A DNA stretch of 64,000 nt. It comes from Erythrobacter sp. KY5. Lineage in GTDB: Bacteria > Pseudomonadota > Alphaproteobacteria > Sphingomonadales > Sphingomonadaceae. Positions 1 to 9,707 of this stretch are shown here, in pieces. The notes below the pieces were generated by a model. That model saw only the letters and a list, made by a program, of their open reading frames with translations, ran no database searches and had not been told where the DNA came from. The translations under genes were made by a program, and so were the position numbers. Every line of letters begins with the position of its first letter. Position 1 is the stretch's first letter. Location of the stretch: NCBI RefSeq assembly GCF_003264115.1, contig NZ_CP021912.1, positions 1,657,001 to 1,721,000 of the forward strand, read 5' to 3'.

Positions 1-1539
1 CTCGTCTTCAGTGTTGGTGTGGCGAATGATCTGGTTCGACCAGACGGCGTGCTGCGTCGATCCGTTGCCCGCCTGCACACGCTCCTCATCGCGCCAGATG
101 CGGATCAGCTGGGTGATGCCGGCGGAGAGGACCGAGGCGAATGAATTGCCAAGCGGGTCGCCCGGATTGGTCATGAACACGCAGCGGGGAGGGGACTGGA
201 GGTCCTCCCGCCCATGCCAATACCGCGCAAAGCTGCGCGAGGCGGCGATGGCGCCCACCAGTTCTGTGTCCATGAACTTGATGACCGTCTCGTCATCGGC
301 GGCGAGGAGCGATCCGGTGAAGTGGCCCGATGGTTTGACCGGCAGGATGATCGCGCCGGTGATCGCCCCGTCAACGTCACCTGAGAATGCGGCGAGCGCG
401 TCTTCCATGGCGTCCGGCTCGCTGCGGTTGAAACGGGTGACGGTCAATTCGTCGCCGACCCCTTGTGCTTTCAACCGCGCATTGGCTTGCGCAACGTCGG
501 CATTGCGCGCAAGGCCGATGCGGACCCGCGCGCCCGATCCGATCAGTGTGTGAGCGGCGACCAGCGCATCGTCCCAGTTCTCTCCCGAGACGATGAAGAT
601 GTTGAGACCCGCCCCGTCGAGCGAGCGCATTGAGGGCCGGGTCATGTAAGTTGAGGCCGACATGCGATTGGCGGAAAGGCCGTGGGTTACGTCCACCTCC
701 TCACCCGCAATCCCTGCGGCTTCCTCGCTCGCAAGAAACAGGCAGGTGCCCGCGATATCCTTGGGGTTTGGCAGGGGCTTGCCATCGACTTTGCCATTGA
801 CGCTGCGGGTCAACGCCATTCGACCAGTGAAGTAATCCGCGGTAGTGTCCTTGGGCTGGTTTTGCACCTCGTCCATCGCGGCAAAGACGGTGCGGATGCG
901 GTCGCTTTCGATCGGGCCGGGAAAGACGGTGTTCACCCGGATGCCGCGCGGGCCAAGCTCGCCCGCAAGCTGGTTCGACAGCGCGTTGAGCGCGGCCTTG
1001 GGCACTACATAGGCGGTGCGCCCGTAATAGCGCGTGTGGCTGAATATGGTCGAGATATTCACCATCGCGCCGCCCACCGGCATCATCGGCGCAACGATGC
1101 GCGCCATGTTCCATGTGACGCCAAGGATGTTGAGCATTGCGTCGCGCACGGTCTCGGTATCGCCGCAAGCCTCCATTTCCTGAGCGCTGAGCGGTACGTT
1201 GTGGAGCGGCTGCTTGGGACCAGCAGAACCTGCATTGTTGATGAGAATGTCGATCCGGCCATATTCTTTGCGCAGCTTTGCCATCGCGGCACGGATCGAG
1301 TCCGGATTGCCGCCATCGAGGACAGCAGTGTCGATCCGCTCGGGTGCAACGCCGGTGTCCTTGATCAGCTGCTCGCGCGCTGCCGCAATGCGATCCTCGG
1401 TGCGCCCCGTCATCACCACGAAAGCGCCTTCGCTGGCAAAGGCGCGCGATATCTCGCTGCCGAGATTGCCAGCCGCCCCGGTGATCAGCGCGACCTTGCC
1501 TTCGAGACGGCCCTTGGCGGCGTTTCCTGTTTTGCTCAA
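1..1539 (-). CDS. mcr: malonyl-CoA reductase, N-terminal part (partial)
   Basis: Bifunctional NADPH-dependent enzyme of the 3-hydroxypropionate pathway. In the Chloroflexus protein (about 1,220 residues) the C-terminal half reduces malonyl-CoA to malonate semialdehyde and the N-terminal half reduces that to 3-hydroxypropionate. The 513 codons visible cover the N-terminal half: an SDR domain with the cofactor motif TGAAGNLG, NNAGSAG and a YVVPK (YxxxK) catalytic pair, then the start of a second SDR-like segment ending in a stretch like Chloroflexus Mcr (LIRIWRDEE, VWSNQIIR). The C-terminal half lies beyond the window edge. I place the start at a TTG (1539) that overlaps the pcs stop as TTGA; GGAGAG sits 5 nt upstream and the N-terminus then aligns with the family. 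The family call comes from remembered homologues, not a search. Confidence 0.9.
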   Translation of the reverse strand, partial: MSKTGNAAKGRLEGKVALITGAAGNLGSEISRAFASEGAFVVMTGRTEDRIAAAREQLIKDTGVAPERIDTAVLDGGNPDSIRAAMAKLRKEYGRIDILINNAGSAGPKQPLHNVPLSAQEMEACGDTETVRDAMLNILGVTWNMARIVAPMMPVGGAMVNISTIFSHTRYYGRTAYVVPKAALNALSNQLAGELGPRGIRVNTVFPGPIESDRIRTVFAAMDEVQNQPKDTTADYFTGRMALTRSVNGKVDGKPLPNPKDIAGTCLFLASEEAAGIAGEEVDVTHGLSANRMSASTYMTRPSMRSLDGAGLNIFIVSGENWDDALVAAHTLIGSGARVRIGLARNADVAQANARLKAQGVGDELTVTRFNRSEPDAMEDALAAFSGDVDGAITGAIILPVKPSGHFTGSLLAADDETVIKFMDTELVGAIAASRSFARYWHGREDLQSPPRCVFMTNPGDPLGNSFASVLSAGITQLIRIWRDEERVQAGNGSTQHAVWSNQIIRHTNTEDE

Positions 1540-4500
1540 CTCGTCTCTCCGGTGTCAGATTGCGCGGCGGCCCAGTATTCGAGCAGCTCGTCTTTCGTGG
1601 TGAGGCCCATCGCGGGCATGGCGTGATTGACCACGTAGGTCGCGCCCGAATGGCGGTTGTCCCACATCGCCTGATGCGCTTGCGGGAGCTCTTCCCAAGG
1701 CACCATCGTGGGCTCTGTGACGTCGAGCAGGCCGGCGGCGACCATCTCGTTCATCATGGTCACTTCGTATGCGTTACACAGATGCGTGCCGAAAATCTCG
1801 GCGCTGGGCATGCAGATGCGCCGCTGCCGGGTCCAGACCTGTGGGGCGTAGAAGGTGTAGCGCCGCCCTGCCATTTCCTCGGCATAGATCACGCGCCCGC
1901 CGAACGGTTTGACCAGTGAGGTAGAGACGCCGAGCGTGTCCTGCCCGGCGCGTTCGATCACGAGGTCGGGCACACCGCGCGGGTTGCCGGGAGAACGTAG
2001 CAGCTTGCCGACCGCTGTCCCGAACGGCTTCATCGTGTTCTGCTGATAGGCGCGCACGCCAATCTTGAAGTTCTCGATATCGGTGCGCGCATCGGGCAGG
2101 CGCGGCAGCGTGTCGGGCCAGTGGAAGTCGGCATCGCGGCGTTTCAGCCCCTCGATGCTGACGATGCCTTCGACGGCGTCTTCGAGGCCCAGCGATTGCA
2201 GGAACTCGCGCTGGCCATCGCTGGTGGTGACGATGACCATGCGCGCTTTCATAAGACGCGCTGCCTCGATCATTTCGAGGCCCTTTTCGTCCGCAAGCTC
2301 GCGCGATCCGGGGCCGTAATAAAGCAGCACGCTCTCCCCACCGCGCAGGTTAGCACGCGCCAGCATCTCTTCGGGCCGCGCTTCGCCGCGCTTGCCCATG
2401 AAGGAGAAGTGGTATCCCGATGACGCGCCGTAAAAGGCGAGCCGCCCACCTTCTGCCAGCAGCTGAAACGAACGCGGGAAAGCGCGTTCGCCTGCATGGC
2501 TGACGACGTAGTCGGCGAGTTTTCCGCCATTCATCGCGCGGTAGGCGTCGAGCAGTTTCTCGCCATCCGCCTCCCATTGGCGCGCTTCGTCAGGTTCGTC
2601 TGGGACGGGCGTGAAACAGTCGGCAATCTCGGGGTCCTTGCGATTGATTGCGCCGACGGCGCCATGCGATTTCACGAACTGCGCCCGGTCCTCGCTGGAG
2701 ACGAGCCCGGTGACGGCAAGGCCAGTACGAACCGAGGATTTGAGTGCATCAAGACCTGTGCCCGTGGCCGATCCCTCCACAAAGGCGGTCTTGCCCGCCT
2801 GTATCTCCAGCGTCGTGAACAGGCAGCGCGCAACCGTGCCGAGGTTGAGCGTGTAGGCGCCCGCCTGCTCAAGTGTGAGATCGGCTGGCGGGCGGTGCAA
2901 TTGCGGGCCCTGAACGGTCAGGAATTGCGCGTGGCTGCCGGTCTTGGTCTCGTAGCCCTGGATCGCAAAGCCCGCATACATCGGATCATCGCCTGCAAGC
3001 GGGGAGAGCAATTCGCTCGTCCCTGAATAGACCGAGACAAGGTCGCCCACTTGCAAGCGGCCTTCTTCCTTCAGTTCGCTGCCGAGCGCGGCGACGAGCG
3101 CAAGACCGCCCGATCCGGTAATCTGCACGTCCTCGTCATGCGCATCGAAGGGCGAGACCGGGATACCGGTGAGCGCCCAGATGTCGTTGAAGTTCACTTC
3201 CGATGAGAGGAGGTAGATGAGAGCCTCGTTGGCCCCCGGCTTGGGCGTGTTCACCACAAGTTCGCGCTCATGCGTTTCGGGCGGGCCAAAGCGCGGCGTG
3301 CCTGTATCGGGATCGCGGGCGATGCCGAAGGCGAGTTGTTTTGGCGGGATCGCGGTGACGCCCGGATAGAATGGCGCGCCCAGAGGCAAGAGGTCGCCCG
3401 CCTCGATCAACGCGGCCTTGGTTGCCTCATGTCGGTCATCTTCCCACACACCGTCGCGGCGCACGGGGAGGGGCGGGGACTGCTTGTCCATGAATTGCTG
3501 GATGCCGGTCTTGCCGCCTTCGGGATCGATAATGGCCTCAGCAAAGCGCTGAGCCTCGCGCTCAAAACCGGCCGCCATACCTTGCTCCCAGCCGGTGCGG
3601 ACCGCGTCCAGCGCTCGCTCTCCCGCCTTGTCGCGGCCTGCCCATTTGAGCTGTTTGAGGATGCGTTGCAGGAATTCGTCTTGAAGCACCGCGTCGAGGT
3701 CGATGCTTGCGGGCTCGTGCCAGCTTTGCGTCTGAGCCTTGCGCGCGGCAAAGGCTTTCCCGAGCGCACTTTCCTCTCCGGATCGAACGTATTCGCGAAC
3801 CATCGCGTGGGCGTGGCTGAGCGCATTGTCCGATCCATCGGCAATCGCATCGACCGCGCCGATCGCGAGCGCAGCGTCCGCGTCAATCGCTCGCCCGCCT
3901 AGGATCATGTCCAGCGCATCGCGAAGGCCCCTCTCCCCGCCGCGCTCCGCCAAAAGGCGCGGGAGGCGCTGCGTTCCGCCATAGCCGGGGAGCAGGCGAA
4001 GGTTGATCTCCGGCTGGCCGAAACGCGCCTTTGGCTCGGCGACGCGGTAGTGGCAGGCGAGCGCGAACTCCATCCCGCCACCCAGAGCAACGCCCTGAAT
4101 CGCAGCGATGCACGGTTTGTCCATTTCCTCGATCGTGCGGAATGCAAGCTGGGCGTTGTCGGGGAGCGCCTTGGCTTCCTCGACGCTGTTCACTTCCTCC
4201 AGCATCTGGCGGATGTCGGCGCCTGCAACGAAGCTCGCCGTGCCGCTGCCGGTGAAGACGACGGCGGCGACATCGTCCTTGCGCGCAAGGTGCTCGGCGA
4301 TGATGACCAGCTCGTCGAGCGCGCGTTCGTTGAGCGCGTTGACCGGCGGGTTTTTGACCGTGACGGTCGCGACCCGCTTGCCAGCCGACAGCGTGTTGTA
4401 CTGGATGGTGAAGAAGCGATAGCGTTCGAACAGGGCCTGTGTGTCCGACAGCGATTGCCGCCGTTTCCACCCGTCCACTGCGCGCGCGAGTTCGTCTAGG

Positions 4501-7139
4501 CTCTCTGGATTGCGCAGGGTTGACGCATCGCCGACCTCGCCGCCTTCGACCACGGCGCGCACCATGCGGCGCATATATTTGCCCGAGCGCGTCTCGGGGA
4601 ATTCAGCGAGTTCGATAAAGTCCTGCGGCACAGCCACCGCGCCCTTTTCCGTGCGCACCAGATCGGTGAGGCGGCGCTTGTCGTCCTGCGTCAGGCGGCG
4701 GCCTTCGACGGGGGTGACAAAGGCAAGCGGGGTCACGCCCTTTTGCGAATGAGGCGCGCCGATCACGATCACGTTGCCGACCGGCGAATTGGGATCGAGC
4801 GCCTTGTCGCGCAGGATTGCGCCTTCGATTTCCTCGGTCCCGATGCGGTGGCCCGAGACATTGATCACATCGTCGGAGCGCCCGTGGAGCGAGAACGAGC
4901 CATCCGGGTGCCGCATGGCAAAGTCGCCCTGGGTGTAAGCCCACGCGCCCTTCCATCGCCGCCAGTATGTGTCGGCGTAGCGGACCTCATCGCCGCGCCA
5001 ACCCCCTGCCACGCGGGCCAGATTGCCGACATGCTCGACTGTGAAACTCTCTGCATCGCCCCAGATTGTGCGGGTGAGGTAGGGGTAGGGGAGCGCGATG
5101 ACGATTTCGCCCTTCTCGCCGTCCTCGGCCACCCGCCATGGCGCACCGCCGGTGCCCGTGTCGCGCTCGTATTCGACCGGGCCATTGCTGGAACCGTCGG
5201 CATCTTCGATCCAGACATCGCCCATGATCCACGGCAGCGGATAAGTGTGCGCGTCCGCTTCGAGCGGGAAGCCGTCCGCATCGGCAAAGTGCGTCCACAC
5301 CATCCCACCATGCTCGGTCGCCCAGTAGGAATTGATGTAGCGATCAGTGATATGCTCCATCGCAAAGGCCTGAACCGCAGGCGAAACCGGCTCTGCGCAA
5401 AAGGTCGCGACCTTCAGGCTGGAAAGGTCGTAGCGCTGAATGTCTTTCAGGTTCTCGGGGTTCTGCATCACCGACTTGAGGAAGGTGACGCCCGCCTTGA
5501 ACACGTTGACGCCATATCGCTCGATGATCGAGGCAAAGCGGCCCGCGTGAGGGAAAACGGGCGAACCTTCGGTGATGACCGTCGTCACCCGCGAGAGGAG
5601 CGAGGCGGCGATCTGGTAGCTTTGGCCGGTGATCCAGCCCGGATCGGCGACGACATACATCACATCGCCCGGCTCGGCTCCGAAGGCGGCGGGCATGGTC
5701 GCGGCAACACCGCTCGCATAGCCGCCGTGGACATGGACGACGCCCTTGGGCTTTCCGGTGGAGCCTGAGGTGTAGATGATGAAATTCGGATATTCGGCAT
5801 CGACCGCGAGCACCGGCGCACCGGCCCAGATGGCGCGCGTGAAGTCGGTGTCGGGAAGGGCGAGAAGCGCATCCTCATCGGACAGATCGAACCCGGCATC
5901 GCGCGCGGCCTCCAGCAGCTCTTCGCCAGCCGCAGCGGTGAGATCGTCGCTCCAATGGTCGCGCGCCTCGTTCCATGGAAGGTCGGGCTGCGCGGTGTGC
6001 TTGACCACGACCACCGCATCGACGCGGGGAGGGGAATCGACCAGCGCGCTGGCGATGGCGATGCGCAATTGTGCCGCCTGTCGCGGCGTCATCGCGCCGC
6101 CCGCCGCCCCTCCCGATGCGATCGCGGTCAGCGCCTTGCCGACCCCGCGCATCACGTCGGATCGTTCGACCGTAACCTCTCCATCGAGCAGTTCGGCAAC
6201 CTCGCTGCGGATCAATCCTGCATGTTCCGGCGCAACTTCAAGCTCGCCATGTTCGAGCGCTTGCCCGAGCAGTTCCATTGCCACCGGGACCGCGATGAAG
6301 TTGTCGAGCGCCGGGTCGGTGTAGCTCGGCTTGAATGGCACCATCTGCGCGTTGCGGTAGGAGCCATCGGCGGTGACCACCACGCGTGCGCCTGCATCGG
6401 CAATGCGGTCCGAGAGGGTCTTGTCGCTGAAGCCGCCGAAGACCGGGGTGTAGACGATCCCCATCCGCTTTGCGCCCTGCGTCCAGTAAATCTGTTCGGG
6501 GATGCTCGGCATGTTGAGCGCGATGCGGTCGCCTGCTTTGAGGCCCAGCGCTTTCAGTGCCAGCGCGCATTTTGCGCTTTCGAGGAGGAGCTTTCTGCGC
6601 GAGATGACTTCGCTGTCGACGGGGCCACCGCGGCCGCCTTCGCTCGCCATGTTCCAGCGGTCGCCTTCGAAGATCATCGCGGCTTCTTCGCCATGGCCCG
6701 ACAGCACATGCCGGTCGACCTCGTTGAACGCGGTGCTGGTCAGCCCGCCTTCGAACCAGCGCCAGTTGGGCGGGTCGTCATCGTTGAATGCGCGTTCCCA
6801 CGGCTCGAAACTTTCGTGCAGGTCGAGCGTGATCGGGGCGGCGCTCGACGCGTCCCACCCTGTCCACTTTTCAGCCGCTTCGTCGTAAAAGGCCCATGCC
6901 GGATTTCCTCCGTGCCCTTCGACCAGCCAGCAAATCTGTTGTTTGGCCAGCGCTCCGTGAAATGCACCCGGATCGTTCCGGCATTCTTCCCTGAGGCGCG
7001 TAAACTCATCCCGGTCCGAAATTGTCAGGCCGCGAGACTGTTTTCCCAAAATATTGGACGAACCGATGGCATCGCCCTCCCCAATCGTTGTGATGATCCC
7101 ACAAGACGGTTGACCGCGCTTACGCAAAAAGTGTCGCAC
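1536..7139 (-). CDS. pcs: propionyl-CoA synthase (three-domain fusion)
   Basis: Converts 3-hydroxypropionate, CoA, ATP and NADPH to propionyl-CoA. Three domains are readable in order. (1) Acyl-CoA synthetase, about residues 40-900, with the P-loop YTSGSTGKPKG near 456 and the catalytic-lysine motif RSGKYMRR near 851. (2) Enoyl-CoA hydratase, about 910-1280, with oxyanion segment AGADIRQ near 972 and GVALGGGMEF and GQPEINLRLLPGYGG carrying the acidic residues. (3) MDR-type enoyl-CoA reductase, about 1320 to the end, with a Rossmann segment near EGSATGTGLDA. At up to 1,867 residues it is full length for the family (Chloroflexus about 1,820). The start is uncertain: the longest frame begins at a GTG (7139); an in-frame TTG at 7049 is closer to the homologous N-terminus but poorly spaced from a GGGGAGGG tract. 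It overlaps mcr by 3 nt, so the two are almost certainly cotranscribed. Confidence 0.95.
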   Translation of the reverse strand: MRHFLRKRGQPSCGIITTIGEGDAIGSSNILGKQSRGLTISDRDEFTRLREECRNDPGAFHGALAKQQICWLVEGHGGNPAWAFYDEAAEKWTGWDASSAAPITLDLHESFEPWERAFNDDDPPNWRWFEGGLTSTAFNEVDRHVLSGHGEEAAMIFEGDRWNMASEGGRGGPVDSEVISRRKLLLESAKCALALKALGLKAGDRIALNMPSIPEQIYWTQGAKRMGIVYTPVFGGFSDKTLSDRIADAGARVVVTADGSYRNAQMVPFKPSYTDPALDNFIAVPVAMELLGQALEHGELEVAPEHAGLIRSEVAELLDGEVTVERSDVMRGVGKALTAIASGGAAGGAMTPRQAAQLRIAIASALVDSPPRVDAVVVVKHTAQPDLPWNEARDHWSDDLTAAAGEELLEAARDAGFDLSDEDALLALPDTDFTRAIWAGAPVLAVDAEYPNFIIYTSGSTGKPKGVVHVHGGYASGVAATMPAAFGAEPGDVMYVVADPGWITGQSYQIAASLLSRVTTVITEGSPVFPHAGRFASIIERYGVNVFKAGVTFLKSVMQNPENLKDIQRYDLSSLKVATFCAEPVSPAVQAFAMEHITDRYINSYWATEHGGMVWTHFADADGFPLEADAHTYPLPWIMGDVWIEDADGSSNGPVEYERDTGTGGAPWRVAEDGEKGEIVIALPYPYLTRTIWGDAESFTVEHVGNLARVAGGWRGDEVRYADTYWRRWKGAWAYTQGDFAMRHPDGSFSLHGRSDDVINVSGHRIGTEEIEGAILRDKALDPNSPVGNVIVIGAPHSQKGVTPLAFVTPVEGRRLTQDDKRRLTDLVRTEKGAVAVPQDFIELAEFPETRSGKYMRRMVRAVVEGGEVGDASTLRNPESLDELARAVDGWKRRQSLSDTQALFERYRFFTIQYNTLSAGKRVATVTVKNPPVNALNERALDELVIIAEHLARKDDVAAVVFTGSGTASFVAGADIRQMLEEVNSVEEAKALPDNAQLAFRTIEEMDKPCIAAIQGVALGGGMEFALACHYRVAEPKARFGQPEINLRLLPGYGGTQRLPRLLAERGGERGLRDALDMILGGRAIDADAALAIGAVDAIADGSDNALSHAHAMVREYVRSGEESALGKAFAARKAQTQSWHEPASIDLDAVLQDEFLQRILKQLKWAGRDKAGERALDAVRTGWEQGMAAGFEREAQRFAEAIIDPEGGKTGIQQFMDKQSPPLPVRRDGVWEDDRHEATKAALIEAGDLLPLGAPFYPGVTAIPPKQLAFGIARDPDTGTPRFGPPETHERELVVNTPKPGANEALIYLLSSEVNFNDIWALTGIPVSPFDAHDEDVQITGSGGLALVAALGSELKEEGRLQVGDLVSVYSGTSELLSPLAGDDPMYAGFAIQGYETKTGSHAQFLTVQGPQLHRPPADLTLEQAGAYTLNLGTVARCLFTTLEIQAGKTAFVEGSATGTGLDALKSSVRTGLAVTGLVSSEDRAQFVKSHGAVGAINRKDPEIADCFTPVPDEPDEARQWEADGEKLLDAYRAMNGGKLADYVVSHAGERAFPRSFQLLAEGGRLAFYGASSGYHFSFMGKRGEARPEEMLARANLRGGESVLLYYGPGSRELADEKGLEMIEAARLMKARMVIVTTSDGQREFLQSLGLEDAVEGIVSIEGLKRRDADFHWPDTLPRLPDARTDIENFKIGVRAYQQNTMKPFGTAVGKLLRSPGNPRGVPDLVIERAGQDTLGVSTSLVKPFGGRVIYAEEMAGRRYTFYAPQVWTRQRRICMPSAEIFGTHLCNAYEVTMMNEMVAAGLLDVTEPTMVPWEELPQAHQAMWDNRHSGATYVVNHAMPAMGLTTKDELLEYWAAAQSDTGETS

Positions 7140-7297
7140 GCGAAAGGCCTTGCGCTCTTTTTGTGCCTTTCAGCACGGTTTCGGCGCAATTTTCAGTCAA
7201 GAAACGGTGCCTGAGGGAAACGGTTCCTTGCGGCGGAAAAACGGGCTGTCCACACGGGTCTTGCGGCGGGTTTCGCGCCTACGTATTGACGCGGGTC

Positions 7298-8464
7298 ATG
7301 CAACAGACTGTCTCCGATAAAGCATCATCCGCGCGCCCTCTGACGGGTCGCCCTGTGATTTCAGCCACCGGCCTCTTCACACCCGAAGAATCGATCTCGA
7401 ACGAAGAGCTCGTCGCCAGTTTCAACGAATATGCGGATCGCTTTAATGCCTCCAATGCGGAAGCAATTGAGGCAGGTGAGATCGAGCCGATGCCGCACTC
7501 CTCGGTCGAATTTATCGAGAAAGCGAGCGGGATCAAATCGCGCCACGTGATGAGCAAGGCGCCGATCCTCGATCCTGACATCATGACCCCGCGCATCGAA
7601 GACCGTGGCAATGACCAGATCTCGCTGATGGCGGAAATCGGCGTGATCGCAGCCAAACAGGCGCTGGAGCGGGCGGGGCGGGATGCGAAGGACGTGGACG
7701 CGGTTCTGTGCGCCGCCTCCAACATGCAGCGCCCCTATCCGGCGATGGCGATTGAAATTCAGCAAGCGCTCGGCATCGAAGGCTTTGGCTTCGACATGAA
7801 TGTCGCGTGCTCCTCCGCCACCTTCGGCATCCAGACTGCTGCCGATTATGTCCGCGCTGGCAATGCCAGGAGCGTGCTGGTCGTCAGCCCCGAGATCACA
7901 TCGGGCCACCTCAACTGGCGCGACCGCGACAGCCACTTCATCTTCGGCGATGTCGCGACCGCTGTGCTGGTCGAAGATGCCGCCATCGCGCCTGAGCAGC
8001 ATTGGGAAATCCTGAGCACCAAGCTCAAGACCGTATTCTCGAACAACATCCGCAACAATTTCGGCTTTCTCAACCGCGCTCACCCCGAAAGCATCGGAGA
8101 GCCCGACAAGTTGTTCGTCCAGGAAGGCCGCAAGGTCTTCAAGGAAGTCGTCCCGATGGTCGCGGAAATGATCATCGAAGAGGCCGAGAAGCTCCAGATG
8201 AACCCCGCAACCCTTCGCCGCCTCTGGCTGCACCAGGCCAATGCCGGCATGAACCGCCTGATCGCTCAGCGTGTGCTTGCCCACGAAGCCAATTCGGACG
8301 AAAGCCCGACCGTGCTCGACACCTATGGCAATACGTCAAGTGCAGGGTCGATCATCGCGTTCCACCAGCACAGCGATGATCTGGCCGCGGGCGATAACGG
8401 CCTGATCTGTTCTTTCGGAGCGGGTTATTCCGCCGGTACGGTGTTCGTGCGCAAGGTTGCCTGA
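7298..8464 (+). CDS. beta-ketoacyl-ACP synthase III family protein
   Basis: Thiolase-fold enzyme of the FabH/KAS III family, 388 residues, longer than housekeeping FabH (about 320) because of an N-terminal extension and inserts. The Cys-His-Asn triad is visible: Cys171 in NVACSSATFG, His312 in LHQANAGMNR, Asn345 in YGNTSSAGS. Such long KAS III homologues prime fatty acids with medium-chain acyl-CoA or act in secondary lipid synthesis; the substrate cannot be read here. I use the ATG at 7298. The frame runs upstream to 7163, but that stretch overlaps the pcs promoter region and looks non-coding. It is transcribed divergently from pcs and its 3' end overlaps the convergent PAP2 gene by 40 nt. 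Confidence 0.85.
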   Translation: MQQTVSDKASSARPLTGRPVISATGLFTPEESISNEELVASFNEYADRFNASNAEAIEAGEIEPMPHSSVEFIEKASGIKSRHVMSKAPILDPDIMTPRIEDRGNDQISLMAEIGVIAAKQALERAGRDAKDVDAVLCAASNMQRPYPAMAIEIQQALGIEGFGFDMNVACSSATFGIQTAADYVRAGNARSVLVVSPEITSGHLNWRDRDSHFIFGDVATAVLVEDAAIAPEQHWEILSTKLKTVFSNNIRNNFGFLNRAHPESIGEPDKLFVQEGRKVFKEVVPMVAEMIIEEAEKLQMNPATLRRLWLHQANAGMNRLIAQRVLAHEANSDESPTVLDTYGNTSSAGSIIAFHQHSDDLAAGDNGLICSFGAGYSAGTVFVRKVA

Positions 8465-9555
8465 GCACGCGCTTCAAGGAAGCGGTCCCATGCAGCGATG
8501 ATGCGCTGCGACGCCCACCAGATCGCTGCCACTGCGAGCAGCGAAACCAGCCCGTCGACCGCATAGTGGTAGGCGAGGTGGACGCTGCTGATCCATGTGA
8601 TGAAGAAGAACACGCCAAAGAACGCGCCCCACTTGCTCGACACGCGCCGCACGGCAATCCAGTAGAGGAACGCGATGGCGCAGTGCATGCTGGGCATGGC
8701 GGTGATGCCGCTGCCAAGGCCGCTATCGGCGTTGGTGTAGCGTTCCAGCAGCATCTCCTGAACGGACAGGACCATGATCGGCACCTCTTCGTTCGCGGCA
8801 TAGAGATACGCCATCTGCGCATCGAAGGTCGAATTGCCGAGCATGGGGCCCACAAAGCATGGGCCAACCGATGCAAGCAGCGTTGCCATCAGGCCGCCGA
8901 TCAGGAGCCAGCTCAGAACATAGGTCAGGAAGAACTGGCGACGCACCCGGCTGTCTATCCGCGCAAACACAAAGAACAGGACGCCGGGGTACAGAAGCAG
9001 GAACCACAGATGGTAGAGAAGGGCGAGAAACGCGGTTACGATCGGGAAGCCCAGCACCGGTTGCAAGACTTGCCACGGGTCATTGCCAAAGAAGAGTGCA
9101 CGGTCCCAGTCGATGAAGGCCTGATCCCAGACATAGTCCTGAAACAGCGGGATCGCCGATTTCATCTTCGAGAAGAACGGCAGGACAAGGATCGCAATGC
9201 CGATAAGCGGCAAGCCGGCTGCGATTGCCCGCCACAGCGGCTTTGCGAAATAGCGTTCGCGCAGGAAACTGATCGGGCTTTTCGGGCGGTGGCGGACGAT
9301 CTGGACTGTGCTGTCGTAACAAAGCAGGATCAGCACGAACATCAGGAACAACTGGCTGTTGACCAGCGCTCCGCCGAGGCTCGGTGAAACACCATACGTC
9401 ATCAGCAGTCCGATGCAGAACGACATCAGCGTCAGCGAAATGACATAAATCGGCACTTCGCCAAGGTATCGCCGGGTCAAAGCGCCCGCATCGCCAAGCG
9501 AGGTGCTCATTTCGCTCGAGGACGCGCGCGGCGATGCTTTTGAAAGGGTGCTCAT
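8425..9555 (-). CDS. PAP2-superfamily phosphatase/transferase, integral membrane
   Basis: Multi-pass membrane protein (376 residues from the start used) with the PAP2 signatures GITAMPSMHCA and SSVHLAYHYAVDG, which carry the two catalytic histidines and the aspartate. About eight hydrophobic segments are visible. This subgroup resembles inositol-phosphorylceramide-synthase-like PAP2 proteins, which would suit a lineage with glycosphingolipids, but that is inference; lipid phosphatase activity is the safe call. I chose the ATG at 9555 (MSTLSKASPRAS) because the upstream extension to 9705 is arginine-rich and non-hydrophobic; an ATG at 9624 is an alternative. It is divergent from psd. Confidence 0.8.
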   Translation of the reverse strand: MSTLSKASPRASSSEMSTSLGDAGALTRRYLGEVPIYVISLTLMSFCIGLLMTYGVSPSLGGALVNSQLFLMFVLILLCYDSTVQIVRHRPKSPISFLRERYFAKPLWRAIAAGLPLIGIAILVLPFFSKMKSAIPLFQDYVWDQAFIDWDRALFFGNDPWQVLQPVLGFPIVTAFLALLYHLWFLLLYPGVLFFVFARIDSRVRRQFFLTYVLSWLLIGGLMATLLASVGPCFVGPMLGNSTFDAQMAYLYAANEEVPIMVLSVQEMLLERYTNADSGLGSGITAMPSMHCAIAFLYWIAVRRVSSKWGAFFGVFFFITWISSVHLAYHYAVDGLVSLLAVAAIWWASQRIIAAWDRFLEARAQATLRTNTVPAE

Positions 9556-9707
9556 CACGGTTTCGCGAATTATGGTAAACACCTTAAGGAACGGTTGATC
9601 TTCGGGCGGTTGCGAGCGTTTCATTGCGGCGATGGAAAGGCGCAAACCGTGGGCCGCGCGCGCAAACGGCTTGCCTGTATGCGGACCGGTTCTTAGATGC
9701 AGCATCT

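Noticed and set aside
5955..7214. A 419-codon plus-strand open frame inside pcs.
   Set aside because: Opposite the acyl-CoA synthetase domain of pcs, which has clear motifs; no start signal or domain of its own.
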